This document shows positions 56,152 to 64,000 of a DNA stretch of 64,000 nucleotides, one piece after another. The notes below the pieces were generated by a model. It was not told the origin of the DNA and made no database searches. It saw only the letters and a program-made list of their open reading frames with translations. Position numbers and translations under genes: made by a program. Numbering within the stretch: the first letter of the stretch is position 1; every line of letters begins with the position of its first letter. The DNA is from Acidobacteriaceae bacterium. GTDB taxonomy: Bacteria; Acidobacteriota; Terriglobia; Bryobacterales; Bryobacteraceae. The stretch lies in assembly GCA_019233755.1 (NCBI GenBank), contig JAFAMD010000032.1, positions 22,341-86,340 on the forward strand. Reading direction: 5' to 3'.

Positions 56152-56388
56152 AGCAACGCCGCCATCTGACACGCTCGGTGCAAGCCGTAATCTCGTAATC
56201 CGCATCGGTAGGTAACGAGGTTACGACCTTGATTACCTTGGCATTCGCCAGAGTCGTTCGCTCGTTTTGTGCGCTTTCCGGCGTGGGGCGGGCAAAGTGG
56301 CGCCAAAACTCTATCCTGCCGACACCGTGCTGCCGCGCAAAGAGCCGGACAAGTTGTTCTGCTGTCAGCCTATCCTGCTCTTATCATT

Positions 56389-57240
56389 TTATTCAGGGTC
56401 TTTACGGCTTATGCTACGCCGCGCAGCCGAACCACGCTGGCTCGTGCTCTCGGGATTGCCGCAATCGTTGTGCAGCACCGGGAAGGCATACTGAAGAGCG
56501 GGTGGAAGGTCGCTTGGCGCAGCCGGGCCTTCGATGCACGGAATGGCACTCAGATACTCATAGATAGCGTCCAATTGATGATCGGTCATGTAATGAAACA
56601 CGGGCCATGGCATGACTTGCAAAAGACTCCCGTCAACCGGAGGCGGAACGCAGTTTGTGGGCGAAGGACTCGGCAAAGCTGTTGTACAGGTTGGATGGAG
56701 GTTATCGAAATCCGTGCCATGCCTCATTATTTCCTTAAACTGCGCACGCGTATTGCCTCCTTCCGCACGCCCCGCCTTGTCGGGTGTCAAGTTGCGGGAA
56801 ATGATGTCCGGGCCAACATAGGTCCCAAAATCTGCTGGCGGATACACACCTGGGAGCGGTGGAACGGCTGGACCGAAGTCTGTGCCCCCGGCCAGGTACG
56901 TGGTCGGATCGGTTTTCTCTGGCTGCCCAAAGTAGGGGTTTCCGCCTGCGGCATAGTTGAAGTTCGGAGGCCCGCCCGCAGTGTGGCAACCATTGCAGTC
57001 ACCCTGGGCATTTACAATGAAGCTACCTAATCCTACCAAGGCCCGGTTCTTTCCCTCCAAATTCAGGGGGACGGGCGCGATCTTGAAACCTATACGGATG
57101 AGTGAGTCCTCGTCATTGCGATGGTCGTCGCCACGGTCGTCCGCTTGTACGCCAGGAGAACGAAGGACCATCACCGCAAACAGGGCCGCGGCAAACATAA
57201 ACGTCGCTCCCAAGCCCTTAACTCGCTGTCTTTGTGTCAT
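56389..57240 (-). CDS. exported c-type cytochrome
   Basis: This is a 283-residue protein with a signal segment (FMFAAALFAVMVLRS). One heme-binding motif CNGCH is near residue 82, and a Met ligand is likely in the LLQVMPWPVFHYM segment. Length and the ISRNLTPDKAGRAEGG region resemble cytochromes that accept electrons from periplasmic dehydrogenases. The C-terminus is Ser/Arg-rich and may be altered. AAAGGAAC precedes ATG 57240. No dehydrogenase gene is adjacent; the nearest iorAB pair is 47 kb away. Confidence 0.82.
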   Translation of the reverse strand: MTQRQRVKGLGATFMFAAALFAVMVLRSPGVQADDRGDDHRNDEDSLIRIGFKIAPVPLNLEGKNRALVGLGSFIVNAQGDCNGCHTAGGPPNFNYAAGGNPYFGQPEKTDPTTYLAGGTDFGPAVPPLPGVYPPADFGTYVGPDIISRNLTPDKAGRAEGGNTRAQFKEIMRHGTDFDNLHPTCTTALPSPSPTNCVPPPVDGSLLQVMPWPVFHYMTDHQLDAIYEYLSAIPCIEGPAAPSDLPPALQYAFPVLHNDCGNPESTSQRGSAARRSISRKDPE

Positions 57241-57366
57241 ACGAAGTTCCTTTCAAATTCCCTCCGAGTGATGGAAGAGCTTCCATGGGAGGCGGACCAT
57301 ACGGCGGAATTTTGCCGCGCACAGTATGCCCGGCGCCTTTAGCCGAGTCAACCCCAACTTTCGGCT

Positions 57367-57382
57367 TAGCCCAAACGGGCTA
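57367..57382. repeat. short inverted repeat upstream of the cytochrome gene
   Basis: TAGCCC-AAAC-GGGCTA is a perfect six-base inverted repeat (57367-57372 and 57377-57382) in the 215-base gap between the cytochrome start and the next minus-strand gene. It could end the upstream transcript or bind a regulator. Nothing else of note is seen in that gap. Confidence 0.35.
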
Positions 57383-57455
57383 CTCTTGCCCAGCATCCAA
57401 GAGGACTAATCATCCGTAGCTTCTTGAAATCCCGCATAACGGCCCGAGAACTCGG

Positions 57456-58067
57456 TCATGGGTTCAGGCATTCACCTCCTGGTATTGGGAAAACTTGGAA
57501 CCCGGCTTTGATCTTTTCGTACAGTCCGACGTCACGGATGTAGTCGCGTGCCTGGGTGCACAGCACGATCTCGTACACGAGATCGTCCTTCTCGCGAAAA
57601 ACGATGAGCACCCTATTCTGCTGCTGCTGGCCGTTTACCGTAGCGCGATACTCCGCTTCGACGGCAGGAAGTTCTCTGAATACAATCTGCTGAACATCGA
57701 TCAGGTCCGGATTGGGTATGTTCTTCAGTTCCCAATCGAGATAGGCTCTTGCGCTGCCCAACTTCATCGAATTGTATTCATCGAACACACCGATAAAGCT
57801 TGGGTGCTTCGAAGTGACCCGATCGGTCGTTCCAGGCGCTGAAGTGGACACAAGGAAGCCATGATTAGGACTTGGGGAGCAAACGGCGTGGGCGACAACG
57901 CCGGGCGGAAGGTCGACGAAATAACCCTTGTCACAGTTCGTATATTTTCCTCGCCAAATCGTTTCGGCTGAAGTTTCAGTCCAATGCCGAACGGAGGCTG
58001 ACATCAAAAGCAATGGGATAGAAGGGAATGCAATTGCGATAGATAGCGTAAGCCCTGAAATGCACAC
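57456..58067 (-). CDS. exported hypothetical protein
   Basis: This is a 203-residue protein starting at GTG 58067. A hydrophobic N-terminus (LTLSIAIAFPSIPLLLMS) looks like a signal peptide. The mature part is beta-rich with Cys pairs (YTNCDKGYF, AHAVCSPSPN) and a Tyr/Arg-rich C-terminal region (EKIKAGFQVFPIPGG). No family is recognised. It is divergent from the GT-C-like gene. Confidence 0.6.
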   Translation of the reverse strand: MCISGLTLSIAIAFPSIPLLLMSASVRHWTETSAETIWRGKYTNCDKGYFVDLPPGVVAHAVCSPSPNHGFLVSTSAPGTTDRVTSKHPSFIGVFDEYNSMKLGSARAYLDWELKNIPNPDLIDVQQIVFRELPAVEAEYRATVNGQQQQNRVLIVFREKDDLVYEIVLCTQARDYIRDVGLYEKIKAGFQVFPIPGGECLNP

Positions 58068-58171
58068 GGTGATCCCCTGTTATTCTTACACCGCGCCCTT
58101 GTCCGAAAATCGCGTGTAACAGGCCCGCAACTTACACTTCCGCCGCGCCGCGATCCTGGGCACGCGTCCCA

Positions 58172-59809
58172 GTGCGTTATTCTGATAAAACTGTGGAGGG
58201 GTTGACTGTCGCCGTTGCCGCGAACAGGCGCGTTTTTCGCGTCGCACAATTTTTTCGAGTTGCAGAAGAGGCGCGATGGCCACTTTGGATGCTGGCCATC
58301 GCTGTACTGGCGTTAATCGCCGTTCGCATCGCGCTGCAGTCGATCACAATCGATGAGGCCGACACCTACGTCTACTGGGTCAGCGGCAAGTTTGCAAAAA
58401 TCTGGCAGCCTAATGCAAACAATCATCTCCTCAACAGCTATTTGATCTGGGTATCCACCCACCTCTTCGGGCTGAATAATTTCTCGATGCGCTTGCCTTC
58501 CTTTCTGGGGGCACTCTTGTACGTGTCGGCGGCTTATCGCTTCTGTATGTCATTTGCCGCGCGACTTTCGCTGCGGTTGCCACTGTATGGATGCTTTCTC
58601 CTCAATCCGTTTCTGCTGGATTTTTTTGTTGCGGCGCGGGGTTATGGGCTGGCGCTGGGTTTTTTCACGACCGCAGTGGTTATGATGTGCCAGCTTATCG
58701 TGGAGCACGGGATTTCAAGACGTTCCGTCTCTATTCGGTTTGCACTTGTTTCATCATCGTTAGCCCTCTCCTTTGTCAGCAGCTTCTCGTTCGCCTTTGC
58801 ATGCACGGTATCTTTCGCCTTGTTTTTGGCAATTTGGATCGGCCAGGAACTGAGCCGGCCGCCGGAAGAACGGATTGTGCAGAACGGCGGTCTTAGCTGC
58901 TATTTGCGGCTACTTTGCGCCGCGCTGGCGCCGGCTGCGTGTTTGACCCTCGCACTCGCCGGGTGGACGCTCCTTCATTGGCCCAAAGGCCAGATTGTGG
59001 TGGGCGCGTCGTCGCCTGGCGAATCGTGGAGCACCTTCCTGCGTTTCACGTTTTCAAAGCTGAATGCACGGATCCTCAGCCCCTACCTGATGAAAACATT
59101 TCGTCACTGGCGTAAGGCGCTGCCTTGGATCCTGATAACACTTACGCTCCTTGAGACCTGCTATATCTTCGCTCGCTGGAGGCATTGGCGGTACCGGCCG
59201 AAGACGAATCGCAGGGCGCTTCTGTGCGCATACCTCGGCGGCGTTTTTGTCTTAACACTGCTGTCGCACCTGCTCGCCTTTCACTACGCGGGTTTGCTTT
59301 TGCCGAAAGACCGGACTTCGATTTTTTTCGTGCCGCTCTGTTTGATGATTGTTGGCGCCGTGGCGGGGTTCCCGCATTCCGATGTGTTAGGCAAGGCAAT
59401 GCGCTGGGCGACAGTGGCAATTTTGATCGTGGGCAGCGCCTATTTTGTCGGTTGTATCAGGCTTCATTATTTTCTGCTATGGCGGTTCGATGCGGATATG
59501 GAGCCCACTTATCGAAAGCTTGTGAGCGTTGTGGGACGCGGGCACGAAACCCAAGTACCCTGCGAGTACCTGTACACCTCAGCGCTTAACTATTATCGTG
59601 AGTATTTTCACGACGATTCGTTCGGTTGGTTCTGGTTGTGGGATGCTCCGGACCGTGCTCCCTCTACGCACTATCAGCCATATCCGCTGAACAGCGGCGT
59701 TTATGTGCTGATGTTCCCGCAAGACGAGAGTTTTGTAGCGCAGCAGCATCTTCGAATCGTTTATAGAGGACCGGTTAGCGACGTCGTAATTGCGGTACGG
59801 CCGAAATAG
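58172..59809 (+). CDS. GT-C-type polytopic glycosyltransferase-like membrane protein
   Basis: This is a 545-residue protein with about eleven membrane helices. The first outer loop has ITIDEADTYVYWV, where the acidic pair is the usual GT-C (PMT/ArnT-like) catalytic motif, followed by NANNHLLNSYLIWVS. The C-terminal 90 residues form a soluble domain. Members transfer sugars from polyprenyl carriers to proteins or lipids outside the membrane. The start is GTG 58172. The acceptor is unknown, and no carrier-synthesis gene is adjacent. Confidence 0.75.
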   Translation: MRYSDKTVEGLTVAVAANRRVFRVAQFFRVAEEARWPLWMLAIAVLALIAVRIALQSITIDEADTYVYWVSGKFAKIWQPNANNHLLNSYLIWVSTHLFGLNNFSMRLPSFLGALLYVSAAYRFCMSFAARLSLRLPLYGCFLLNPFLLDFFVAARGYGLALGFFTTAVVMMCQLIVEHGISRRSVSIRFALVSSSLALSFVSSFSFAFACTVSFALFLAIWIGQELSRPPEERIVQNGGLSCYLRLLCAALAPAACLTLALAGWTLLHWPKGQIVVGASSPGESWSTFLRFTFSKLNARILSPYLMKTFRHWRKALPWILITLTLLETCYIFARWRHWRYRPKTNRRALLCAYLGGVFVLTLLSHLLAFHYAGLLLPKDRTSIFFVPLCLMIVGAVAGFPHSDVLGKAMRWATVAILIVGSAYFVGCIRLHYFLLWRFDADMEPTYRKLVSVVGRGHETQVPCEYLYTSALNYYREYFHDDSFGWFWLWDAPDRAPSTHYQPYPLNSGVYVLMFPQDESFVAQQHLRIVYRGPVSDVVIAVRPK

Positions 59810-60060
59810 GCGAGTTATAAAGGAACTGATCTCTCCTTTTCTTGTCGTCCCGGCCGCGACATACGCTTCCCAAGAGTCTGTAAACAGTCTTCGTGGATCG
59901 TTGCTGGCCGGTTATCCGTCGCGACCAACTGATCGGGATGTTCAGTGCCAAGCGAATGCAAACCCACCACTTTCCGAACCGTCCTCATTCTCCGCCGTCC
60001 CTACTATGTATTGGGGTGATCGGCATCCTGCGGAGCAAGCCGGGCTTTGCGCGATGACGA
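59810..60060. other. non-coding stretch at the left edge of the decay zone
   Basis: No gene, RNA or repeat can be supported in these 251 bases. Short frames exist on both strands without family similarity. Together with the damaged genes that follow, it is probably eroded coding DNA. Confidence 0.4.
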
Positions 60061-60661
60061 TTAAATCGAGCGGTCAATCCACACCCCTCCCGACTGCCTC
60101 CCATTAGTTCCAAGCGACCTTTTCATTCCCGAGTTCTTCAGCAGTAGCATCTCGTCCCCACTCAGTTGGTACGTAACGTGAAAGGGCGCCAGCAGAGTCT
60201 GTGTCAGGGCTTCGCCTTCCGGGTACCAGCGGAGGTAGGAGATGACAAGCGCTGTTCTGTGGTCCAATTCCGCAGCCCTTTCAAACCACTCTTGTGCTTG
60301 CTCCAGGTCTGCGAATACTCCTTTCCCTTTCGGGTACAAACAGCCCAGAGACCATGCTGCGGGACCGGAGCCATGCTCGGCAGCCACTCGATACCATCTT
60401 TGCGGCTCGCGGAAATCATGAGGGACACGTTTGAAATTCTCGTACGCTTGCCCAAGTACAACATCGCCGCAATATTCTGGAGAACACGGATGCAACCGGC
60501 AGGATCTCCGGACAACAGCCGTTGAAGAGCTTTCTCGGCATGGAGGGCCATCCCGGTATTTCCGGCATTTGCCCTGACAAGCGGGAGCTGAAGGCGAACA
60601 GTAGGAAGATGCTGACACAGGTAAAACCAGATCGGCACCTTGCGAGCTTCGTTTCGTTCAC
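60061..60661 (-). pseudogene. Sel1-repeat protein, frame broken near the N-terminus
   Basis: The frame 60061-60618 contains two Sel1 units (REPQRWYRVAAEHGSGPAAW and LEQAQEWFERAAELDHRTA). Before these, the reading is doubtful. The best N-terminus, with a signal-like FTCVSIFLLFAFSSRLSGQ, lies in another frame starting at ATG 60661, and the third frame also stays open. At least one shift between about 60450 and 60600 is needed to join them. Sel1 proteins are solenoids for protein contacts. It could be a decayed gene or one with assembly errors. Confidence 0.5.
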
Positions 60662-60778
60662 TCAGATCGAACTCTTTCGGTGCCCATTCTGGCGAATTCT
60701 TCGGTAACTCGTCAAATCTACGAGCACCGAGCTCAAAACAGCACAATCCTATGTGAAGCGCTGCGCCTCCGGTCGGGA

Positions 60779-60934
60779 GTCCTGGTGGAAGGAATCGTAC
60801 TACTCGTCGCACTACGCTTTGTGGAAAGCATGTTGTATGGCGTTGCCGCCTTCGACCCACTTACCTTGTTGGCCACACTCGCGGCGGTCGTGAACGCAAT
60901 GCGACTTGCCCGGTATGATGCCGCCGCACGGATA
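60779..60934 (+). pseudogene. remnant of an ADOP/MacB-type permease C-terminus
   Basis: The plus-strand reading LRFVESMLYGVAAFDPLTLL followed by ATLAAVVNAMRLARYDAAARI matches the last two-helix segment of acidobacterial duplicated orphan permeases, where the family has SLLFGVSxxDPLTF and a PARRA end. The PARR box is already altered and no other part of the roughly 800-residue gene is near, so this is a small decayed fragment. Confidence 0.55.
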
Positions 60935-61020
60935 TGGCATCTAGAGATTTCTTGGACTACAATCATCCGGTACGGAATGCCAGGAGCGGAAGTTCCGGTT
61001 CAACTGAGGAGGAGAAAGCC

Positions 61021-61345
61021 ATGTCAGCTTCGGCAAAGCCAGTTTTCGAGCGAGACCCTGTCAAACTCGACGCCAAACATTATAAAGTCGACCTGGAAAA
61101 CGACCGCGTGCGCGTCGTCCGCATCAAGTACGGCGGCAAGGAGGGTCCGTGATGCATCAGCACCCTCCGGGGGTTGCGATCTTCCTGACCGACGCCCGCT
61201 TTAAATTTTCCTATCCGAACGGTAAGACCGAAAATATTCAGGGCAAGGCCGGCGAATTTCTTTGGTTCGGCGAGGTGTGGGAACACAATCCTGAAAACCT
61301 TATGATTCGGATGCGGAAGTCATTTACGTCGAACTAAAGTCCTGA
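61021..61345 (+). pseudogene. small cupin-domain protein with two frameshifts
   Basis: Three overlapping frames make one cupin of about 107 residues: KLDAKHYKVDLENDRVRVVR, then MHQHPPGVAIFLTDARFKF and GKAGEFLWFGEVWEHNPENL, and finally DSDAEVIYVELKS to TGA 61345. The first break is at about 61146-61150 (one base missing between GKEGP and VMHQHP). The second is near 61300. ATG 61021 follows GAGGAGAAAG. The two breaks in 325 bases, beside the permease remnant, suggest a pseudogene. Confidence 0.65.
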
Positions 61346-61373
61346 AGCAGTGAGCGTGGGGGTTTGACACCCT

Positions 61374-62603
61374 TCAGGGACGCATTTTGTCCAACGCTCG
61401 TTGCAAGGCAGAAGCCGCTGTTCGCAGTTCCTCTTCCCGCGTGAGGCAGTCGGGGCACAGGCGCAGCCATTCACCGCGAGCATCGGTAATGACATTGCTT
61501 TCGGCTGCCTTTTTTGCAAGCACTCTTGCATTCTTATGTCGAAAACAGAGAAATGCGCCACGGTCCGCATCGCCGCCAATTGCGGGTATGCCGGCATCGG
61601 CAAGATAACGTTTTAGACGATTGAGTTGATCTCGCCCATATTCGCGCAGCCGCTCCACACCCATAGCCAGTGCAAACTGCTGCCCGCTTCGTGCTTGATA
61701 GTAGGTGAGCACGGGAGGCGTCGATTCAAGAAAGGCATCGCCACCAGTACGCAGCACTGGCGGATCAGGCCTCTCGTACGCAAATGTATTTTCGCTCGCG
61801 AACCAACCTGTATCGAGCGGACGCAATCCACCGGCAAGGATTTCCGGCGACAGATAAAGAAAACAAGCGCCGGGACCACCGCGAAGATACTTATAACTAC
61901 CGCCAATTGCGAAATCGGCACGCAGGGCGACAATATCTACAGGAAAGACACCGACAGCGTGATAGGAATCGAGCAACAGCTTTGCTCCGACTGTGTGACA
62001 CGCATCAGCGAGTTGGTCCAGATTATGCACGACCTGTCCGTTCAGAAACATAACCTGAGAAATGACTACTAGATCGATTCCCGGCCGCAGATGCTCCATC
62101 ACTCCCGGGACAGTAAACAGACCTTCAGCATCGGGTTCGATCCACTGAATTTCAATACGTCCGAGCGATGCATACTGTTTCAGCAGCACGTCGATGGAGT
62201 CGAATTCTCCACGCGTGCTCAAGATGCGCGGCGTTCCGGACAGTGCATTCAACACAGCGCGTAGGCCTTGTCCGGCAGATGTTTTTGGCACAATGCAATC
62301 GACGCGCGGAGCATGGATGAGTTGGGCAATGCGGGTGCGAAAGGCTTCCTCTTCCGCCAGCCAGGCATCCCAAGCATCGCCGAGCTTTGTTTCCCAAACG
62401 CAAGTTGCTTCGCGCACGTCCTCTGCCATAGCATCAAGAGGACGGCCCAGGGAATGGTTGGCAAGATAGATGCGATCACCGGCCAGGACACGGGAAAACA
62501 ACGGCGCAATGTGCTGCTGCAGAGATTCTTCTGTAAGCGCACCCGGGACGAGGCGAGCAACGGCTTCGTCTATTCTACGGCTCGTTGCTGCCACACGTCT
62601 CAT
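61374..62603 (-). CDS. kynureninase-like PLP enzyme (class V aminotransferase fold)
   Basis: This is a 409-residue protein. The PLP-binding Lys is in [18 protein letters not shown] near 245. The cofactor loop [13 protein letters not shown] and [12 protein letters not shown], with the Asp that contacts the PLP ring, are visible. It likely cleaves kynurenine to anthranilate and alanine, since the gene overlaps tryptophan dioxygenase by ATGA. The sequence is diverged, so another PLP lyase is possible. ATG 62603 is preferred to a longer frame that overlaps the dioxygenase. It lies beside the decay zone but is intact. Confidence 0.8.
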   Translation of the reverse strand: MRRVAATSRRIDEAVARLVPGALTEESLQQHIAPLFSRVLAGDRIYLANHSLGRPLDAMAEDVREATCVWETKLGDAWDAWLAEEEAFRTRIAQLIHAPRVDCIVPKTSAGQGLRAVLNALSGTPRILSTRGEFDSIDVLLKQYASLGRIEIQWIEPDAEGLFTVPGVMEHLRPGIDLVVISQVMFLNGQVVHNLDQLADACHTVGAKLLLDSYHAVGVFPVDIVALRADFAIGGSYKYLRGGPGACFLYLSPEILAGGLRPLDTGWFASENTFAYERPDPPVLRTGGDAFLESTPPVLTYYQARSGQQFALAMGVERLREYGRDQLNRLKRYLADAGIPAIGGDADRGAFLCFRHKNARVLAKKAAESNVITDARGEWLRLCPDCLTREEELRTAASALQRALDKMRP

Positions 62604-63457
62604 CGTTGCTTCAGTCCCGTGCGGACGGCAAACAGTTCTGGGAAAAAAGTCAATTCCAGCGCCTGACGCAGAAAGCCGACACCGGATGAGCCTCCGGTGC
62701 CAGGGCGGAAGCCAATAATACGCTCGACGGTTTTCATATGGCGAAAGCGCCACAACTGGAAGTACTCTTCTACATCCACGAGCTTTTCGCACATCTCATA
62801 TGCGTCCCAATATTCCCGAGGATGTTCGTAAATCCGCCTGAAGACCTCTGTTAGTTCATCATTTTTCTGATAAGGCTCGGACCAGTCGCGCTCAGTGCAT
62901 GCATGGGGAACAGCAAGGCCACGGCGCTTGAGATGGCGCAGAAACTCATCGTATAGGCTGGGCGACTCAAGCGTCTTCTGCAAATCCTCATAGATCTCTC
63001 GAACATGGGCAAACACTTGGAGCGCATCCCGATTTTTGTTTCCTAATAGAAACTCAAACTTGCGGTACTGGTACGACTGAAAGCCTGAAGCCTGACCTAG
63101 CACTCCGCGAAACTCCATGTATTCAGATGGAGTGAGCGTTTCCAATATGGCCCATTGATCAAAGAGCTGCATCTGGATGAGCTTGGCACGCGACAGAATC
63201 TTGAAGCAGGGATCGAGCTGGTCCTGCTGCACATAACGGATCGCTGCCTCCAACTCGTGGATCAGTTGCTTGATCCAAAGTTCCGCGACCTGATGCTGGA
63301 TGATGAAGAGCATTTCATCATGGTGTGGTGGCCGGGAAAGCGGCTGCTGTTGCGCGAGCAGGCCATCAAGACAGAGGTAGCCTGCATAGCTCATCCGATC
63401 CTTGAAATCAGTGACGATTCCGGCTTCCAGAGCTCGCTGATTTTTTTTCGATTTCAT
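62600..63457 (-). CDS. kynA: tryptophan 2,3-dioxygenase
   Basis: This 285-residue heme dioxygenase opens the indole ring of tryptophan to give N-formylkynurenine. Motifs are [20 protein letters not shown] near the N-terminus, the heme His in [18 protein letters not shown] and the substrate loop GTGGSSGV. Length is normal. It is followed by the kynureninase-like gene in an ATGA overlap. A formamidase (kynB) is not visible, so that step must be encoded elsewhere. Confidence 0.94.
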   Translation of the reverse strand: MKSKKNQRALEAGIVTDFKDRMSYAGYLCLDGLLAQQQPLSRPPHHDEMLFIIQHQVAELWIKQLIHELEAAIRYVQQDQLDPCFKILSRAKLIQMQLFDQWAILETLTPSEYMEFRGVLGQASGFQSYQYRKFEFLLGNKNRDALQVFAHVREIYEDLQKTLESPSLYDEFLRHLKRRGLAVPHACTERDWSEPYQKNDELTEVFRRIYEHPREYWDAYEMCEKLVDVEEYFQLWRFRHMKTVERIIGFRPGTGGSSGVGFLRQALELTFFPELFAVRTGLKQR

Positions 63458-63595
63458 GCGGGTTTAGCGGCTTTTCGACTTCAATCCTACCGTGTCTGCG
63501 CGAGTACACGCCGCACATTCGGATTTCGACCAATCATTACGATCGAGGATCGGAGCAACCAGACGAGTAGGGCGAGGTAAAATGAACCGTCTGGT

Positions 63596-64000
63596 TCAGT
63601 CGGTCTGCGGGCGCGGCGGATTAGCCCAGTGGCGCGATTCATCCTTTCCGCTCACGATGACGCCCTTTGCATTCCAGCCCAGGTCTGCTCTGACGACCGC
63701 TGGGCAATACCGCAAAGTCAGACCGCACCGTCGCTTGCTCGATTGGTTCGCTTCGGAACCATGCAGCAGCAGGTCGCTATGGATTGAGATCTCTCCGGCC
63801 TTCAGCTCAACATTTACCGGCTCGCCAAACGTCTCAGCACCAGCCACGGTCTGATTCAAAACATTCCCTTCGTCATTTTCACTCAGCGCGTAAGTCAGAT
63901 GGCCAAACAGATGCGAACCTGGTATGTAGCGCATGCAGGCGTTTTCGACAGTTGCGTCATCGATCGCCAGCCATGCCGTGACAGCCATCGATGGCGTCAG
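63596..64000 (-). CDS. phytanoyl-CoA dioxygenase-family protein (5' end outside window)
   Basis: The frame is open to the window edge. The visible 134 residues show the second half of a PhyH-type Fe(II)/2-oxoglutarate oxygenase: AWLAIDDATVENACMRYIPGSHLFGH, the distal His in HSDLLLHGSEANQS, and the 2-oxoglutarate Arg in GLTLRYCP. The first half with the HxD motif lies outside. It is upstream of kynA on the same strand with 138 bases between; its substrate is unknown. Confidence 0.85.
   Translation of the reverse strand: MTPSMAVTAWLAIDDATVENACMRYIPGSHLFGHLTYALSENDEGNVLNQTVAGAETFGEPVNVELKAGEISIHSDLLLHGSEANQSSKRRCGLTLRYCPAVVRADLGWNAKGVIVSGKDESRHWANPPRPQTD

Noticed and set aside
61146..61152. Two separate overlapping genes with a GTGA junction in the cupin region
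   Set aside because: The junction cuts through the cupin fold and the two halves together match one family, so a frameshift is more likely than coupling.
60680..61204. A 174-residue plus-strand protein-coding gene
   Set aside because: Only the middle resembles a permease tail, the rest is low-quality sequence, and it runs over the cupin start in another frame.

Overview
The window looks like part of an Acidobacteriota chromosome, most likely a Solibacter/Bryobacter-like soil lineage. Lineage-typical markers support this: a VWFA-related acidobacterial domain protein (2.3-3.5 kb), an M56 peptidase fused to a GWxTD tail (13.2-14.7 kb), a secreted NHL-like protein ending in the Solibacter-type C-terminal domain (52.1-53.6 kb), a decayed ADOP-type permease fragment (60.8 kb) and a VWA/sigma/HEAT style of gene content. 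The G+C content looks moderately high. There is no plasmid, phage, CRISPR, rRNA or tRNA signature, so this reads as a chromosomal segment with one small decay zone near 60 kb. The lineage call is inference from gene content.

Layout. 0-2.3 kb: an acyl-CoA ligase-carrier-acyltransferase fusion cut by the window edge. 2.3-4 kb: a frameshifted VWA protein and a STAS-like protein. 4.2-6.5 kb: glycogen debranching enzyme. 6.6-9.3 kb: IorB/IorA-type molybdenum oxidoreductase, followed by an Hsp70-like (YegD-type) ATPase. 10.7-14.7 kb: a methanethiol oxidase/membrane protein pair divergent from a BlaI-M56 regulatory pair, with shared palindromes between them. 14.8-17.3 kb: a WYL regulator, a broken SDR gene and an unknown protein. 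17.35-20.85 kb: a tightly overlapped ECF sigma/anti-sigma/HEAT/HEAT operon. 20.9-23.65 kb (minus): methionine-salvage genes mtnB-mtnD-mtnC followed by a deiodinase-like selenoprotein. 23.9-26.8 kb: copper-storage protein, a small orphan and a hybrid histidine kinase. 27.1-32.9 kb: efflux adaptor, two ABC ATPases, an NtrC-type regulator and its kinase. 32.9-44.5 kb: housekeeping block (lipA, outer-membrane protein, recR, ybaB, dnaX, SRP RNA, YhaM-like nuclease, parvulin, mfd, rfaE2). 44.6-47.6 kb: LPS core heptosyltransferases. 47.6-54.6 kb: TIM-barrel isomerase, HhH protein, PPi-type phosphofructokinase, LOR/SDH-domain protein, queF, Solibacter-type secreted protein, galT. 54.7-59.8 kb: secreted/lipoprotein genes, a cytochrome c and a GT-C-like membrane enzyme. 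59.8-61.35 kb: gene remnants. 61.4-64 kb: tryptophan-to-kynurenine catabolism and a PhyH dioxygenase cut by the window edge.

The most interesting observation is the gene at 20917-21669 (minus). Its frame is interrupted by a single in-frame TGA at the position where iodothyronine deiodinases carry selenocysteine, and a hairpin with a GGU apical loop follows at the distance expected for a bacterial SECIS. I read it as a membrane-anchored deiodinase-family selenoprotein. The second is the shared palindrome AAACTAGTTT, which lies in both promoters between the methanethiol oxidase operon and the BlaI/M56 pair and suggests that a BlaI-family switch controls sulfur-gas metabolism. Four genes carry reading-frame lesions (VWA, SDR, Sel1-repeat, cupin). 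Some could be assembly errors, but the SDR has also lost its catalytic Tyr/Lys, which points to true decay.
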